Positions 16,068 through 22,888 of a stretch of DNA of 36,839 bases are shown piece after piece; within the stretch, counting starts at the first letter, position 1; every line of letters starts with the position of its first letter. Below the pieces are notes generated by a model. The model was not told where the DNA came from, did no database searches, and saw nothing but the letters and a program-made list of their open reading frames with translations. Both the position numbers and the translations under genes were made by a program. The DNA is taken from the IMG/VR virus record IMGVR_UViG_3300004369_000667, positions 1 through 36,839 of that record. One strand, 5' to 3'. The DNA comes from a virus.

Positions 16068-16697
16068 ATGATAGACATAGATTACCAATTATTTAAAAAT
16101 GTGATAACGGAAGGCCGAAACAATCCTGATTTATTAGATTCATACAGTGAAAATCAATTCAAAGCAAAAGAACTTTTAGTTAAACATATAGAAAGTTTAA
16201 ACATATTAAATGAAAATTCAGAAGTTGTAATATTAGGATGTTGGTATGGTAGTTTATTAATACCTGCATTTAAAAATGTTAAAAGAATTACAGCCATAGA
16301 TGCTAATGAAAATGTAATTAGTATAGCTAAAAACAGATTATTTAATCACTATAAAAATGTAGATTTTGTTATTAGTGATGTATTTGATAGAATTAGATAT
16401 GATAGAATAAGGGATGCTAACTTAATTATTAATCATTCGTGTGAACATATGAAAAATATGAAAGAATTATATTTAAATATGTATAACGATAGGATTTCAA
16501 GAGGTAAGATTCCAAGAATTCCAAAAGGACATTTTGCGTTTCAATCTAATAATATGTTTGATGTACATAAACATATTAATTGTGTCAATAATGTAAATGA
16601 GTTTAAAGAACAATTACCAGAAGGAGCTAATGTATTAATAGAAGATTCAGTATCAGATGAACGTGGAACAAGATTTATGTTAATAGGTCAATTGTGA
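16068..16697 (+). CDS. Methyltransferase-like Rossmann protein, copy B
   Basis: A 209-residue protein with class I SAM methyltransferase landmarks: VVILGCWYGSLLIPAF (glycines 57 and 61), RITAIDANENVISIAKNRLF, and HSCEHM near 123-128. The C-terminal half is almost identical in DNA to the gene at 10084, apart from an extra MFDVHKHINCVNNV segment (about 163-176) that the other copy lacks. With an intact glycine motif it is the better candidate for an active methyltransferase. It overlaps the next gene by 4 nt, where the start codon is GTG (GTGA). Confidence 0.7.
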   Translation: MIDIDYQLFKNVITEGRNNPDLLDSYSENQFKAKELLVKHIESLNILNENSEVVILGCWYGSLLIPAFKNVKRITAIDANENVISIAKNRLFNHYKNVDFVISDVFDRIRYDRIRDANLIINHSCEHMKNMKELYLNMYNDRISRGKIPRIPKGHFAFQSNNMFDVHKHINCVNNVNEFKEQLPEGANVLIEDSVSDERGTRFMLIGQL

Positions 16698-17578
16698 AAA
16701 GAGTAATTTATAGTTTGTTCATAGATATACCTAAAGAAGAATTAGATTTGTTTGATACTCATATAAAAAAACCAGACGCCATACCTACAAACTATAATAC
16801 TAAAAATGAGTTTCAAAAAAACTATAAACAGTTAGTAGAGAATAAAGTCAACTATGCTAAATCAATAGGTATAGATTTTGTAATGGTAGAAAATGATACG
16901 AAGTGTGGTTCTTTAAATACTAGTTATATTGATTATTATAAATGGATGAGAGAATTTTATCCAGAAATCACAAGTTATAACATAGTTAATTTTTTTAAAA
17001 TACATTTATTATATGAGTTTAGTAAAGAGTATGATGAGGTATTATATCTAGACTTTGATGTAGTTACCAATACTACTGAAAATTTTTTTGAAGTGTGGGA
17101 CTTATCTAAAGGTGTATGTGTTTTGAATAATAATGAAAGAGTGTCTCCTATTCAAAAAATAACTGATAAAACACAAACCATAAGAAGTCCTAATGCAAAA
17201 TACTATAATGCTCAGGCTATGTTAATAGAAAAAGGTCTAAGTCCTCAAAATGATGTTATAAATACAGGTATAATAGGCATTAATAAGAAACATTTAGAAC
17301 AATTAGAATATTTTGAAGATTTCAAAGAAACAATTAAATTAATGAAAAGTCTTATAGGAGAATCAGATATATTTCCTAAAAAAATTGTTGACTTCTTTGG
17401 TTACGACAATGAAACAATATTCGCTGTCAAACTAAAAGAAAAAAAAGTACCGGTACAATGGTTAGATCAACAATGGCATTATTTTTTTGATTCACATCTG
17501 TTTATTCCATCAACAGCTAAATTTATACATGCTATTAATAAAAGATTTGATTTAATTTGGAGAAAAATTGATGCTTAA
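16694..17578 (+). CDS. GT-A type glycosyltransferase (GT8-like)
   Basis: A 294-residue protein with a DxD motif at Asp120-Asp122 in EVLYLDFDVVTNTTENFF, the metal and nucleotide-sugar site of GT-A enzymes. Further on are INTGIIGINKKH and NETIFA, typical of the acceptor half of family 8-like enzymes. No membrane segment. The start codon is GTG, inside the preceding stop; no upstream ATG fits better. The C-terminus overlaps the next gene by 8 nt. Donor and acceptor unknown. Confidence 0.78.
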   Translation: MKRVIYSLFIDIPKEELDLFDTHIKKPDAIPTNYNTKNEFQKNYKQLVENKVNYAKSIGIDFVMVENDTKCGSLNTSYIDYYKWMREFYPEITSYNIVNFFKIHLLYEFSKEYDEVLYLDFDVVTNTTENFFEVWDLSKGVCVLNNNERVSPIQKITDKTQTIRSPNAKYYNAQAMLIEKGLSPQNDVINTGIIGINKKHLEQLEYFEDFKETIKLMKSLIGESDIFPKKIVDFFGYDNETIFAVKLKEKKVPVQWLDQQWHYFFDSHLFIPSTAKFIHAINKRFDLIWRKIDA

Positions 17579-18362
17579 AATATGTACTGTATATTATAAA
17601 GGTATTTACACACCAGATTATGTTGGTAACTTTTATAAAGCTTTAAGAAAGAATAGTACTATACCTTTTATATCAGTATGTATAAGTGATGACCCTAATG
17701 TTGAAGCTGACATTGTACTACCATATAATCATCATAGTGATATTAAAAAACACTGGCATAAATTAAAATTTTTTAGTCCTTTATTTGGTGGCCAACAACC
17801 AGGTGACGATATAATAATAATGGATATAGATCAAGTTATTGTAGGTAACGTAGATGATCTTATAGGTTTTCCTGTAGGAGATAATGAATTAGTATCTTAT
17901 GGTGTTTGGTGGAATAATGATACTGACAAAATTAAAGATCCTGAAAAGTTACGTGATCATAATATTCTACCGTTAAACGGAGGTTTTTACAAGTTTAAAT
18001 CAGGCCAATTAAAGCATGTATGGGATGATTTTGTATCAAATCCTGAATATTGGCAATTGCACTATTACAATACAGGTGTAGTACATTATAAATATTACGG
18101 AGAACAAAATTATGTTGACTGGAAAATATTTGAAAAAGAAAGTAAGTTAACTTTAACGCCACCAGAGTGGTTAGGTAAATACACAGAAAATAAAGAAGAT
18201 ATGATACAATTGAACATGTTATATTCAAAAACATTTAATACAGATTATATGATATTAGATGATGTGCATGAATACATCAAAGTTGTACATTTTAATGGTG
18301 TTGGAAAAACAATACACAATAGTAATGCAAAATTTATAGAGGAGAATTGGAATGTTACCTGA
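17571..18362 (+). CDS. GT-A type glycosyltransferase
   Basis: A 263-residue protein with DIIIMDIDQVIVGNVDDL, giving a DxD motif at Asp85-Asp87, and LPLNGGFYKFKSG further on, as expected of GT-A enzymes. I start it at the ATG at 17571; a TTG one codon earlier is also possible. It overlaps both neighbours by 8-11 nt and so is probably coupled to them. It differs in sequence from the transferase just upstream, which argues for a different donor or acceptor rather than simple duplication. Confidence 0.77.
   Translation: MLKICTVYYKGIYTPDYVGNFYKALRKNSTIPFISVCISDDPNVEADIVLPYNHHSDIKKHWHKLKFFSPLFGGQQPGDDIIIMDIDQVIVGNVDDLIGFPVGDNELVSYGVWWNNDTDKIKDPEKLRDHNILPLNGGFYKFKSGQLKHVWDDFVSNPEYWQLHYYNTGVVHYKYYGEQNYVDWKIFEKESKLTLTPPEWLGKYTENKEDMIQLNMLYSKTFNTDYMILDDVHEYIKVVHFNGVGKTIHNSNAKFIEENWNVT
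18339..18344 (+). promoter_or_regulatory. Ribosome binding site inside the preceding gene
   Basis: GAGGAG lies 7 nt before the ATG at 18352, within the last codons of the glycosyltransferase gene. It supports the chosen start of the nitroreductase-like gene. Confidence 0.6.
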
Positions 18363-19254
18363 AGACGATTTCAGATCTAGATCTGAAGAAAAAACTAAAA
18401 AAATTATGGGCATGTTTTACGATTGGGACAAAGAAAGAGAAGTTTTAAATAATATACAAAAATGCCAAAGAAATTGGGATTATTCAAAATTTAATATTGA
18501 AAATATGACTCATAAAGAAATGGTAGATGAGTTATTATGGGTTGCACAAAATACGCCTACTAAACAACACGAAGGTTACTATGATATTTACTGGACAGCA
18601 AATAGAAATTTAATACAAGAAATGTCCAGATACACTTGGGGCAATACGCATAGGAGAGAACCACCTTCAACTTGGAGAAATTCACAAGCAAACGCTAGTG
18701 TATATATTTTATACATAGCAAAAGAACCTAATACACAAATGAACGCAAACGCTGATGGCACGTTAAAAGATAACAAACACCACGAAAGATGGTTAAACGC
18801 ATACGTGAGTATTGGTATTTCATTGGGGTTAACAGCAAGAGCTGCTGCTAAAATGGGATTTGCAACTGGTTTTAATAAAAATCATAATGATTTAAATGGT
18901 GATGATTTTTGGGAAAATAAACTAGGCATATTAAATGAAGTCAAAGAAGGTACAAAAAGAGTTACGTATGGTTTGGGAATAGGATATCCACAAGAAAATA
19001 AAGAGCGTTGGGAATCAGACGAAACTGAATTGATGATTGGTGCTGCTAATGGTAGTAAAATTACCTTAATCGGACAAGAAACTCATCCTAGAACAGGAAA
19101 GAAAATGAGAAAGGCCGAGATTATTGATATTAGAGGCAAAGAAAATCAAAAGATTAAAGATTTATATGGCAATGAACACAGTATACCAGAAAATTCTTCA
19201 ACAAAAATAAATTCTTTTAGAAGCCGTGGTATTAATATTATTGAAATAAAATGA
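18352..19254 (+). CDS. Nitroreductase-like flavoprotein
   Basis: A 300-residue protein with the general pattern of FMN-dependent nitroreductases: a QRNWD start of the flavin-binding region (40-43), ELLWVAQNTPTKQHEGYYDI (60-79, cf. the family xxAPSxxNxQP segment), VYILYIA (117-123), and YVSIGISLGLTARAAAKMGF (151-170), the usual helix at the dimer/flavin site. The C-terminal third (ANGSKITLIGQETHPRTGKK) is less typical. In this family members reduce nitro groups or oxidise substrates with FMN; here a redox step in sugar tailoring or reductant supply to the radical SAM enzymes is only a guess. It ends in an ATGA overlap with a radical SAM gene. Confidence 0.65.
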   Translation: MLPEDDFRSRSEEKTKKIMGMFYDWDKEREVLNNIQKCQRNWDYSKFNIENMTHKEMVDELLWVAQNTPTKQHEGYYDIYWTANRNLIQEMSRYTWGNTHRREPPSTWRNSQANASVYILYIAKEPNTQMNANADGTLKDNKHHERWLNAYVSIGISLGLTARAAAKMGFATGFNKNHNDLNGDDFWENKLGILNEVKEGTKRVTYGLGIGYPQENKERWESDETELMIGAANGSKITLIGQETHPRTGKKMRKAEIIDIRGKENQKIKDLYGNEHSIPENSSTKINSFRSRGINIIEIK

Positions 19255-19964
19255 TAGCTGATGAAAAGAAAGTACATGATGAAAAGACAGATCTGGAAAG
19301 AGGTGGTGATTTTTTTAATAGAAAAAAAGGTCTAAACATAGACATCACACATAGATGTGCTTTAGAATGTCCTAGATGCCAAAGACAGACAGCATTTAGA
19401 AATAAAGGTGATACCGTTTACGGCATTGATGTATCATTAGAAGATATAAAAAAGTTAGCCAAACATTTTAAATACTTTGATTTCTGCGGACAGTTATCAG
19501 ACCCCGTACATCACCCACAATTTATAGAAATATTAGAATATTTAAATTCTGAAAATGTAGGTGTAAGTGTGCATAATGCTTCATCTCAAAAACCTTTATC
19601 GTGGTATATTAGAGCATTTAAGGCATATCCAAATGCAAGGTGGATATTTGGTATTGATGGTCTACCAAATGAAAGTCATATCTATAGAGTTAATCAGGAT
19701 GGAGAAAAATTATTCAATGTAATGTTAGAGTCTAAAAAGTATTTAAAACAAAAACCTCATTGGCAATATATTATTTTTAAATACAACCAAGACCATGTTG
19801 ACCAAGCAAAACAAATAGTTGAAGATAATGATTTAGTTTTTATTCTATTACAATCATCAAGGTGGAATGCTACAGATGACCCATTGACACCTACAAATGA
19901 ATACAAGTTATCATATAAAGGTGCATCATATAAAGGTTCATCAAATAAAGGAGATAAAAAATGA
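19251..19964 (+). CDS. Radical SAM enzyme core, copy B (no SPASM domain in the chain)
   Basis: A 237-residue paralogue of the protein at 10906. CX3CX2C is at Cys36, Cys40 and Cys43 (HRCALECPRC), followed by FDFCGQLSDPVHHPQFIEIL, VHNASS, WIFGIDGLP, RVNQDGEKLFNVMLESKKYL and QSSRW. The C-terminus is a Ser/Lys/Gly-rich tail (SYKGASYKGSSNKGDKK) that looks like a linker. The gene ends in ATGA with the SPASM-like gene at 19961. The conserved SDPVHHP block in both copies is probably a substrate or subunit contact. Confidence 0.86.
   Translation: MIADEKKVHDEKTDLERGGDFFNRKKGLNIDITHRCALECPRCQRQTAFRNKGDTVYGIDVSLEDIKKLAKHFKYFDFCGQLSDPVHHPQFIEILEYLNSENVGVSVHNASSQKPLSWYIRAFKAYPNARWIFGIDGLPNESHIYRVNQDGEKLFNVMLESKKYLKQKPHWQYIIFKYNQDHVDQAKQIVEDNDLVFILLQSSRWNATDDPLTPTNEYKLSYKGASYKGSSNKGDKK
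19947..19954 (+). promoter_or_regulatory. Ribosome binding site for the split SPASM gene
   Basis: AAAGGAGA lies 6 nt before the ATG at 19961, inside the coding end of the radical SAM gene. A dedicated strong site shows that the SPASM-like domain is made by separate initiation, so the split is not simply a sequencing error or broken gene. A run AAAAAA just before the overlap could also allow some -1 slippage. Confidence 0.7.
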
Positions 19965-20296
19965 AGTTTCGTCCAAAATGTTTAACTAATGAAATACAAA
20001 CAGCCTTAACTAATAGAGGTCATCTTATACCTTGTTGTTATTGTGATGAAAAATGGGCACTTAATACACCTCAATTAAAAAGATTAACAGATGTAAGTAA
20101 AGTAAGCGAAGTAGAAAATATAGAAGAAATACTTTTTTCAAAACCTTGGATGAAATTTGAAGAAGATTTAAGAACTGAAAACTGGCCAGAAATACCAAAA
20201 ATATGTATTCATCATTGCCAGGAAAGAGGTGACGATAATATTAAAACAGAAACTTATTTTTATAAAGGCAAAAAAGTAGCTGAAAATAAAAGATGA
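19961..20296 (+). CDS. SPASM/twitch-like iron-sulfur domain protein, copy B
   Basis: A 111-residue paralogue of the gene at 11622: Cys7, RGHLIPCCYC (Cys25, Cys26, Cys28), VENIEEI, and CX3C at Cys82/Cys86 (ICIHHC). The opening CX12GX4C fits the SPASM/twitch consensus CX9-15GX4C. It has no radical SAM core of its own. Translation is coupled to the core gene by a 4-nt overlap and a strong internal ribosome site. It is probably the auxiliary cluster subunit of a two-chain radical SAM enzyme. Confidence 0.73.
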   Translation: MKFRPKCLTNEIQTALTNRGHLIPCCYCDEKWALNTPQLKRLTDVSKVSEVENIEEILFSKPWMKFEEDLRTENWPEIPKICIHHCQERGDDNIKTETYFYKGKKVAENKR

Positions 20297-20303
20297 AAAA
20301 GAT

Positions 20304-20885
20304 ATGAGAATAATTTGTTGTAGATTTGGTAACAAGTTTACTCAATGGCACGTTGATAACTTAAAATATATGATAGATTTTCACTCTGGAATATCTTATG
20401 ATAGTTTTGAAGTTATTGAAAATGATATTTACGGTAACTGGTACAATAAGCTTCAAATGTATGATAAATTCCGAGATGGGGAAAACCTATACTTTGATTT
20501 GGATGTTGTTATATGGAAAGAACTACCAAACCTATTCAAAAAAAACTTTACTCTATTAAATGACTTATGGTGGAGAGATATAGCTCACACACCATTAAAC
20601 TCAACTATTGTTTCGTGGACAGGTGATGTTTCTCATATATGGAATACATTTAAAAAAGATGAAAAAGTTTACCTAGAAAAATATAACAAAGGTAGTGATG
20701 AGTTTTATTATAAGGAGATAAAATACGATTGTTATGATAAAGTTTGTCCCTCTATCAAAAACCATATATATAAAATACCACCAAAAGAATTTAGTATTTG
20801 TACTCTAGGACAGATGAACCATCTTTTAGAAAAAGGTTGGAACGGCTGGTGGTCAGATTATATTATGCCTCACTATAAAGATTAA
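20304..20885 (+). CDS. Short GT-A type glycosyltransferase-like protein
   Basis: A 193-residue protein with GENLYFDLDVVIWKELPNL, giving a DxD motif at Asp65-Asp67, and NSTIVSWTGD and GWNGWWSDYIMPHY later. It resembles the DxD region of the transferase at 17571 but is short for a full GT-A enzyme, so it may be a minimal form. It is the last gene of the plus-strand island, and its last 23 nt overlap the end of the convergent minus-strand gene at 20863. Confidence 0.68.
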   Translation: MRIICCRFGNKFTQWHVDNLKYMIDFHSGISYDSFEVIENDIYGNWYNKLQMYDKFRDGENLYFDLDVVIWKELPNLFKKNFTLLNDLWWRDIAHTPLNSTIVSWTGDVSHIWNTFKKDEKVYLEKYNKGSDEFYYKEIKYDCYDKVCPSIKNHIYKIPPKEFSICTLGQMNHLLEKGWNGWWSDYIMPHYKD

Positions 20886-21381
20886 GAGCTGCTTTTAACA
20901 ATTCAATTCTGGTTTTACTTTTTCTTAGTTCTTTTTTTCCATCAATATTTTTAGAATTTTTTATTTTATCCATTTCTAATAACTTAATCTTTAAGGCAAA
21001 CATTTCATCATCCGTTGCTTCTCTAGTATTAAAAATAAAATCAAGAATCCTAGTAGGACTTGAATCATCTGTTTGTATATAACCTTCTTTTTTAGCGACG
21101 GCTAATGCAAAATTTTTAAAATCATCTCTTTGTTTTTCATTATGATGATATGTACTTTCATGTATTTTTTCTACATCGGTAACCTTCATTAGTGCTTTAA
21201 AGTATGGGTGTTTTTCGTTAAACTCGATGTGAGTTGATGTAAGACCATCTTTTTTTTCATTTGTTAATACTTCAATCCACGTTCTTTCGTTATTTGTAAA
21301 TCGGGCATCAACAAAATGTTTTAACATTTCATCGCCAAATCCTACCTCTGAATGTATGAATTTTTTTATTTCAATTTCCAT
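20863..21381 (-). CDS. Hypothetical phage protein
   Basis: A 172-residue charged, soluble protein that I do not recognise. The N-terminal half is mixed alpha/beta by eye (EIEIKKFIHSEVGFGDEML; WIEVLTNEKK); the C-terminal third is a likely helix (DDEMFALKIKLLEMDKIKNS then KKELRKSKTRIELLKAALNL). It is co-directional with the epimerase gene and overlaps its end by 11 nt, so it is probably translated from the same late transcript. It converges on the last island gene. Confidence 0.7.
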   Translation of the reverse strand: MEIEIKKFIHSEVGFGDEMLKHFVDARFTNNERTWIEVLTNEKKDGLTSTHIEFNEKHPYFKALMKVTDVEKIHESTYHHNEKQRDDFKNFALAVAKKEGYIQTDDSSPTRILDFIFNTREATDDEMFALKIKLLEMDKIKNSKNIDGKKELRKSKTRIELLKAALNLYSEA

Positions 21382-22102
21382 TTTTATTTTCCTTTATATA
21401 GTCGTATAGGTCAATCTTTGGAGACCAACCATATCTATTTATTATTTCATTATCTGCTTTATTATCTTCCCTCTCAAACTCATTTCCTATCTTTTTTTCG
21501 GTTTCAATTCCAAAATGTGTTAATAACTGCATTAAGTTATAAGAGTGTCCTTTACCTACGTCACATACTCCTTTAAAATCACTTTTCATTAAAATATCAA
21601 TAGCACTCATTATATCATTTACATGAATAAAATCTCTAGTATGATTTATATGTATAAATGGAACTTCGTTTCTTAATATTCTTGGTATTAACATATGTTC
21701 TCTTGCACCGGGTCCGTATACGGTTGTAAATCTCATACCCACACTATTTATTGGAGCTATACATTCTAAAGAATATTTACTCATAGCATAAGGATTTCTC
21801 CAAGGATCTACAGCTGTTGATGAACTCGCATATAGTATTCTTGTATTTGGAAAATAATCAAATAGTCTTTGACCTGCAATTACATTTTCTTTCCAATATT
21901 CTGTGGGTCTATCTAAACTATCTCTAACTCCTGAAAGACCAGCCAAGTGTATGACCAAATTTACATCGTATTTAAGGTCACAATTAATTAAATCGTTACC
22001 TGATAATTTGTCTATTGGGATTACTTTGTGATTGTTTTTTTCTAGATGTTTATGAAGGTGTTTACCTATAAATCCTTCACTGCCTGTTAATAATATATTC
22101 AT
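21371..22102 (-). CDS. NAD-dependent sugar epimerase/dehydratase (extended SDR)
   Basis: A 243-residue extended short-chain dehydrogenase: NAD-binding GSEGFIG at 7-13 (family GxxGxxG), IHLAGLSG at 51-58, a serine-rich YASSSTAVDP at 91-100, and the catalytic pair Tyr105/Lys109 in YAMSK, then GMRFTTVYGPG. At 243 residues it lacks part of the C-terminal substrate domain of typical 300-340 residue enzymes. Likely role is epimerising or dehydrating a nucleotide sugar. It faces away from the sugar island and has its own late promoter box 5 nt before the ATG, so its timing may differ from the island. Confidence 0.88.
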   Translation of the reverse strand: MNILLTGSEGFIGKHLHKHLEKNNHKVIPIDKLSGNDLINCDLKYDVNLVIHLAGLSGVRDSLDRPTEYWKENVIAGQRLFDYFPNTRILYASSSTAVDPWRNPYAMSKYSLECIAPINSVGMRFTTVYGPGAREHMLIPRILRNEVPFIHINHTRDFIHVNDIMSAIDILMKSDFKGVCDVGKGHSYNLMQLLTHFGIETEKKIGNEFEREDNKADNEIINRYGWSPKIDLYDYIKENKNGN

Positions 22103-22107
22103 AATCT

Positions 22108-22115
22108 TATTTATA
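22108..22115 (-). promoter_or_regulatory. T4-type late promoter box
   Basis: The minus strand reads TATAAATA, with AGATT before the epimerase ATG at 22102. The very short spacing repeats that seen at 8006-8013 and implies a leaderless or nearly leaderless transcript. Confidence 0.62.
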
Positions 22116-22135
22116 TCACCGTTAAGTGACTAGTT

Positions 22136-22660
22136 TTAAACGCCGGCGCCGTATAAAGTTTTTAAAGTAGTGCCGGAACTATCTTTAATCAATAATGTAG
22201 ATAGATTTTTTAATTCAACCGAACTTATAGCGTCATTAGCCATCATACTTTCAGTAACTTTATCTATTGAACCAGTTGTAATAATTTCTGCTGACGGGGT
22301 GGTCTCTCCATTTAAAGTGCCACTAACTGTTAAGTTTGTAATTGTTACATTTTCTGGAAAAGCAAACGTCACTGTATCTGGATTAGAAACTGTAGCCGTT
22401 ATTTGATTACTTGTACCCAAAAAAGATACTGTATTACCTGGACCCACTAACTGAGTACTAGAACTTGAGTCCATAATATAGTGACCTGAACTTGTACCTA
22501 TCTGTGAAGATAATTCCACCACAGCACCAACAACAGATGTTGCTGATATACCAGCACCCGCTAATAAATCAGGATTACCAAAATCATTAGCCGCTAAATC
22601 ATTAAATTGCGTTCTAAACGTTTCTAGTGTATCTGTTGCAAGAATATTTTTAATAGCCAT
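22136..22660 (-). CDS. Short virion/fibre-type protein
   Basis: A 174-residue protein with a phage-structural look: an opening like MAIKNILATDTLETFRTQFN, a beta-rich middle (QITATVSNPDTVTFAFPENV) and the linker SGTLNGETT. Its C-terminus, LLIKDSSGTTLKTLYGAGV, closely matches the end of the fibre-like protein at 30502. The shared tail suggests a common assembly or attachment element. The gene begins next to the stop of the small gene at 22660. Exact virion location unknown. Confidence 0.72.
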   Translation of the reverse strand: MAIKNILATDTLETFRTQFNDLAANDFGNPDLLAGAGISATSVVGAVVELSSQIGTSSGHYIMDSSSSTQLVGPGNTVSFLGTSNQITATVSNPDTVTFAFPENVTITNLTVSGTLNGETTPSAEIITTGSIDKVTESMMANDAISSVELKNLSTLLIKDSSGTTLKTLYGAGV

Positions 22661-22884
22661 TAATCTCTATCCTTTTTTATAATTTTTTTTATTTCAAATA
22701 GTTCTTTCTTTACACTATTTATCTCTTTACAAAGATTTCTTATTAAATCACTATTAGATTCTCTAGACCTAACTCTTTTCATATAATTATTATATTCTGA
22801 TCTATTAGTGTTTATTATAGCATTAGTGTTTACGTCTCTAACTAAACTATCAAATCCTTCAACTTTTAATTTTATATTAGTCAT
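22660..22884 (-). CDS. Small conserved phage protein
   Basis: A 74-residue protein. The N-terminus (KVEGFDSLVRDVNTNAIINT) resembles a small protein type I recall from marine T4-like phage structural clusters. The C-terminus (EINSVKKELFEIKKIIKK) is a likely short coiled coil. It overlaps the next gene by one base and follows the giant tail gene by 4 nt, so it belongs to the same operon. Function unknown; a small structural or assembly factor is plausible. Confidence 0.6.
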   Translation of the reverse strand: MTNIKLKVEGFDSLVRDVNTNAIINTNRSEYNNYMKRVRSRESNSDLIRNLCKEINSVKKELFEIKKIIKKDRD

Positions 22885-22888
22885 AGTT

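Noticed and set aside
17254-18093. Plus-strand TATAAATA matches inside glycosyltransferase genes
   Set aside because: They fall in codons (for example around VINTG and HYKYY) far from any start codon; expected by chance in such AT-rich DNA.
19940-19970. Programmed -1 frameshift joining radical SAM core and SPASM domain
   Set aside because: AAA AAA before TGA could slip, but the codon before is GAT, so no full slippery heptamer exists, and a strong ribosome site fits separate initiation better.
8082-20296. RiPP (modified peptide) cluster built on the radical SAM proteins
   Set aside because: No convincing precursor peptide or transporter is present; the 19-residue ORF is too weak, and most neighbours are sugar enzymes.
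4223-20885. DNA base hypermodification system like T4 glucosylation
   Set aside because: Glycosyltransferases are present, but no nucleotide-modifying precursor enzymes (thymidylate-synthase-like or deoxynucleotide kinases) are seen here, so sugar tailoring fits better. Not excluded for the whole genome.
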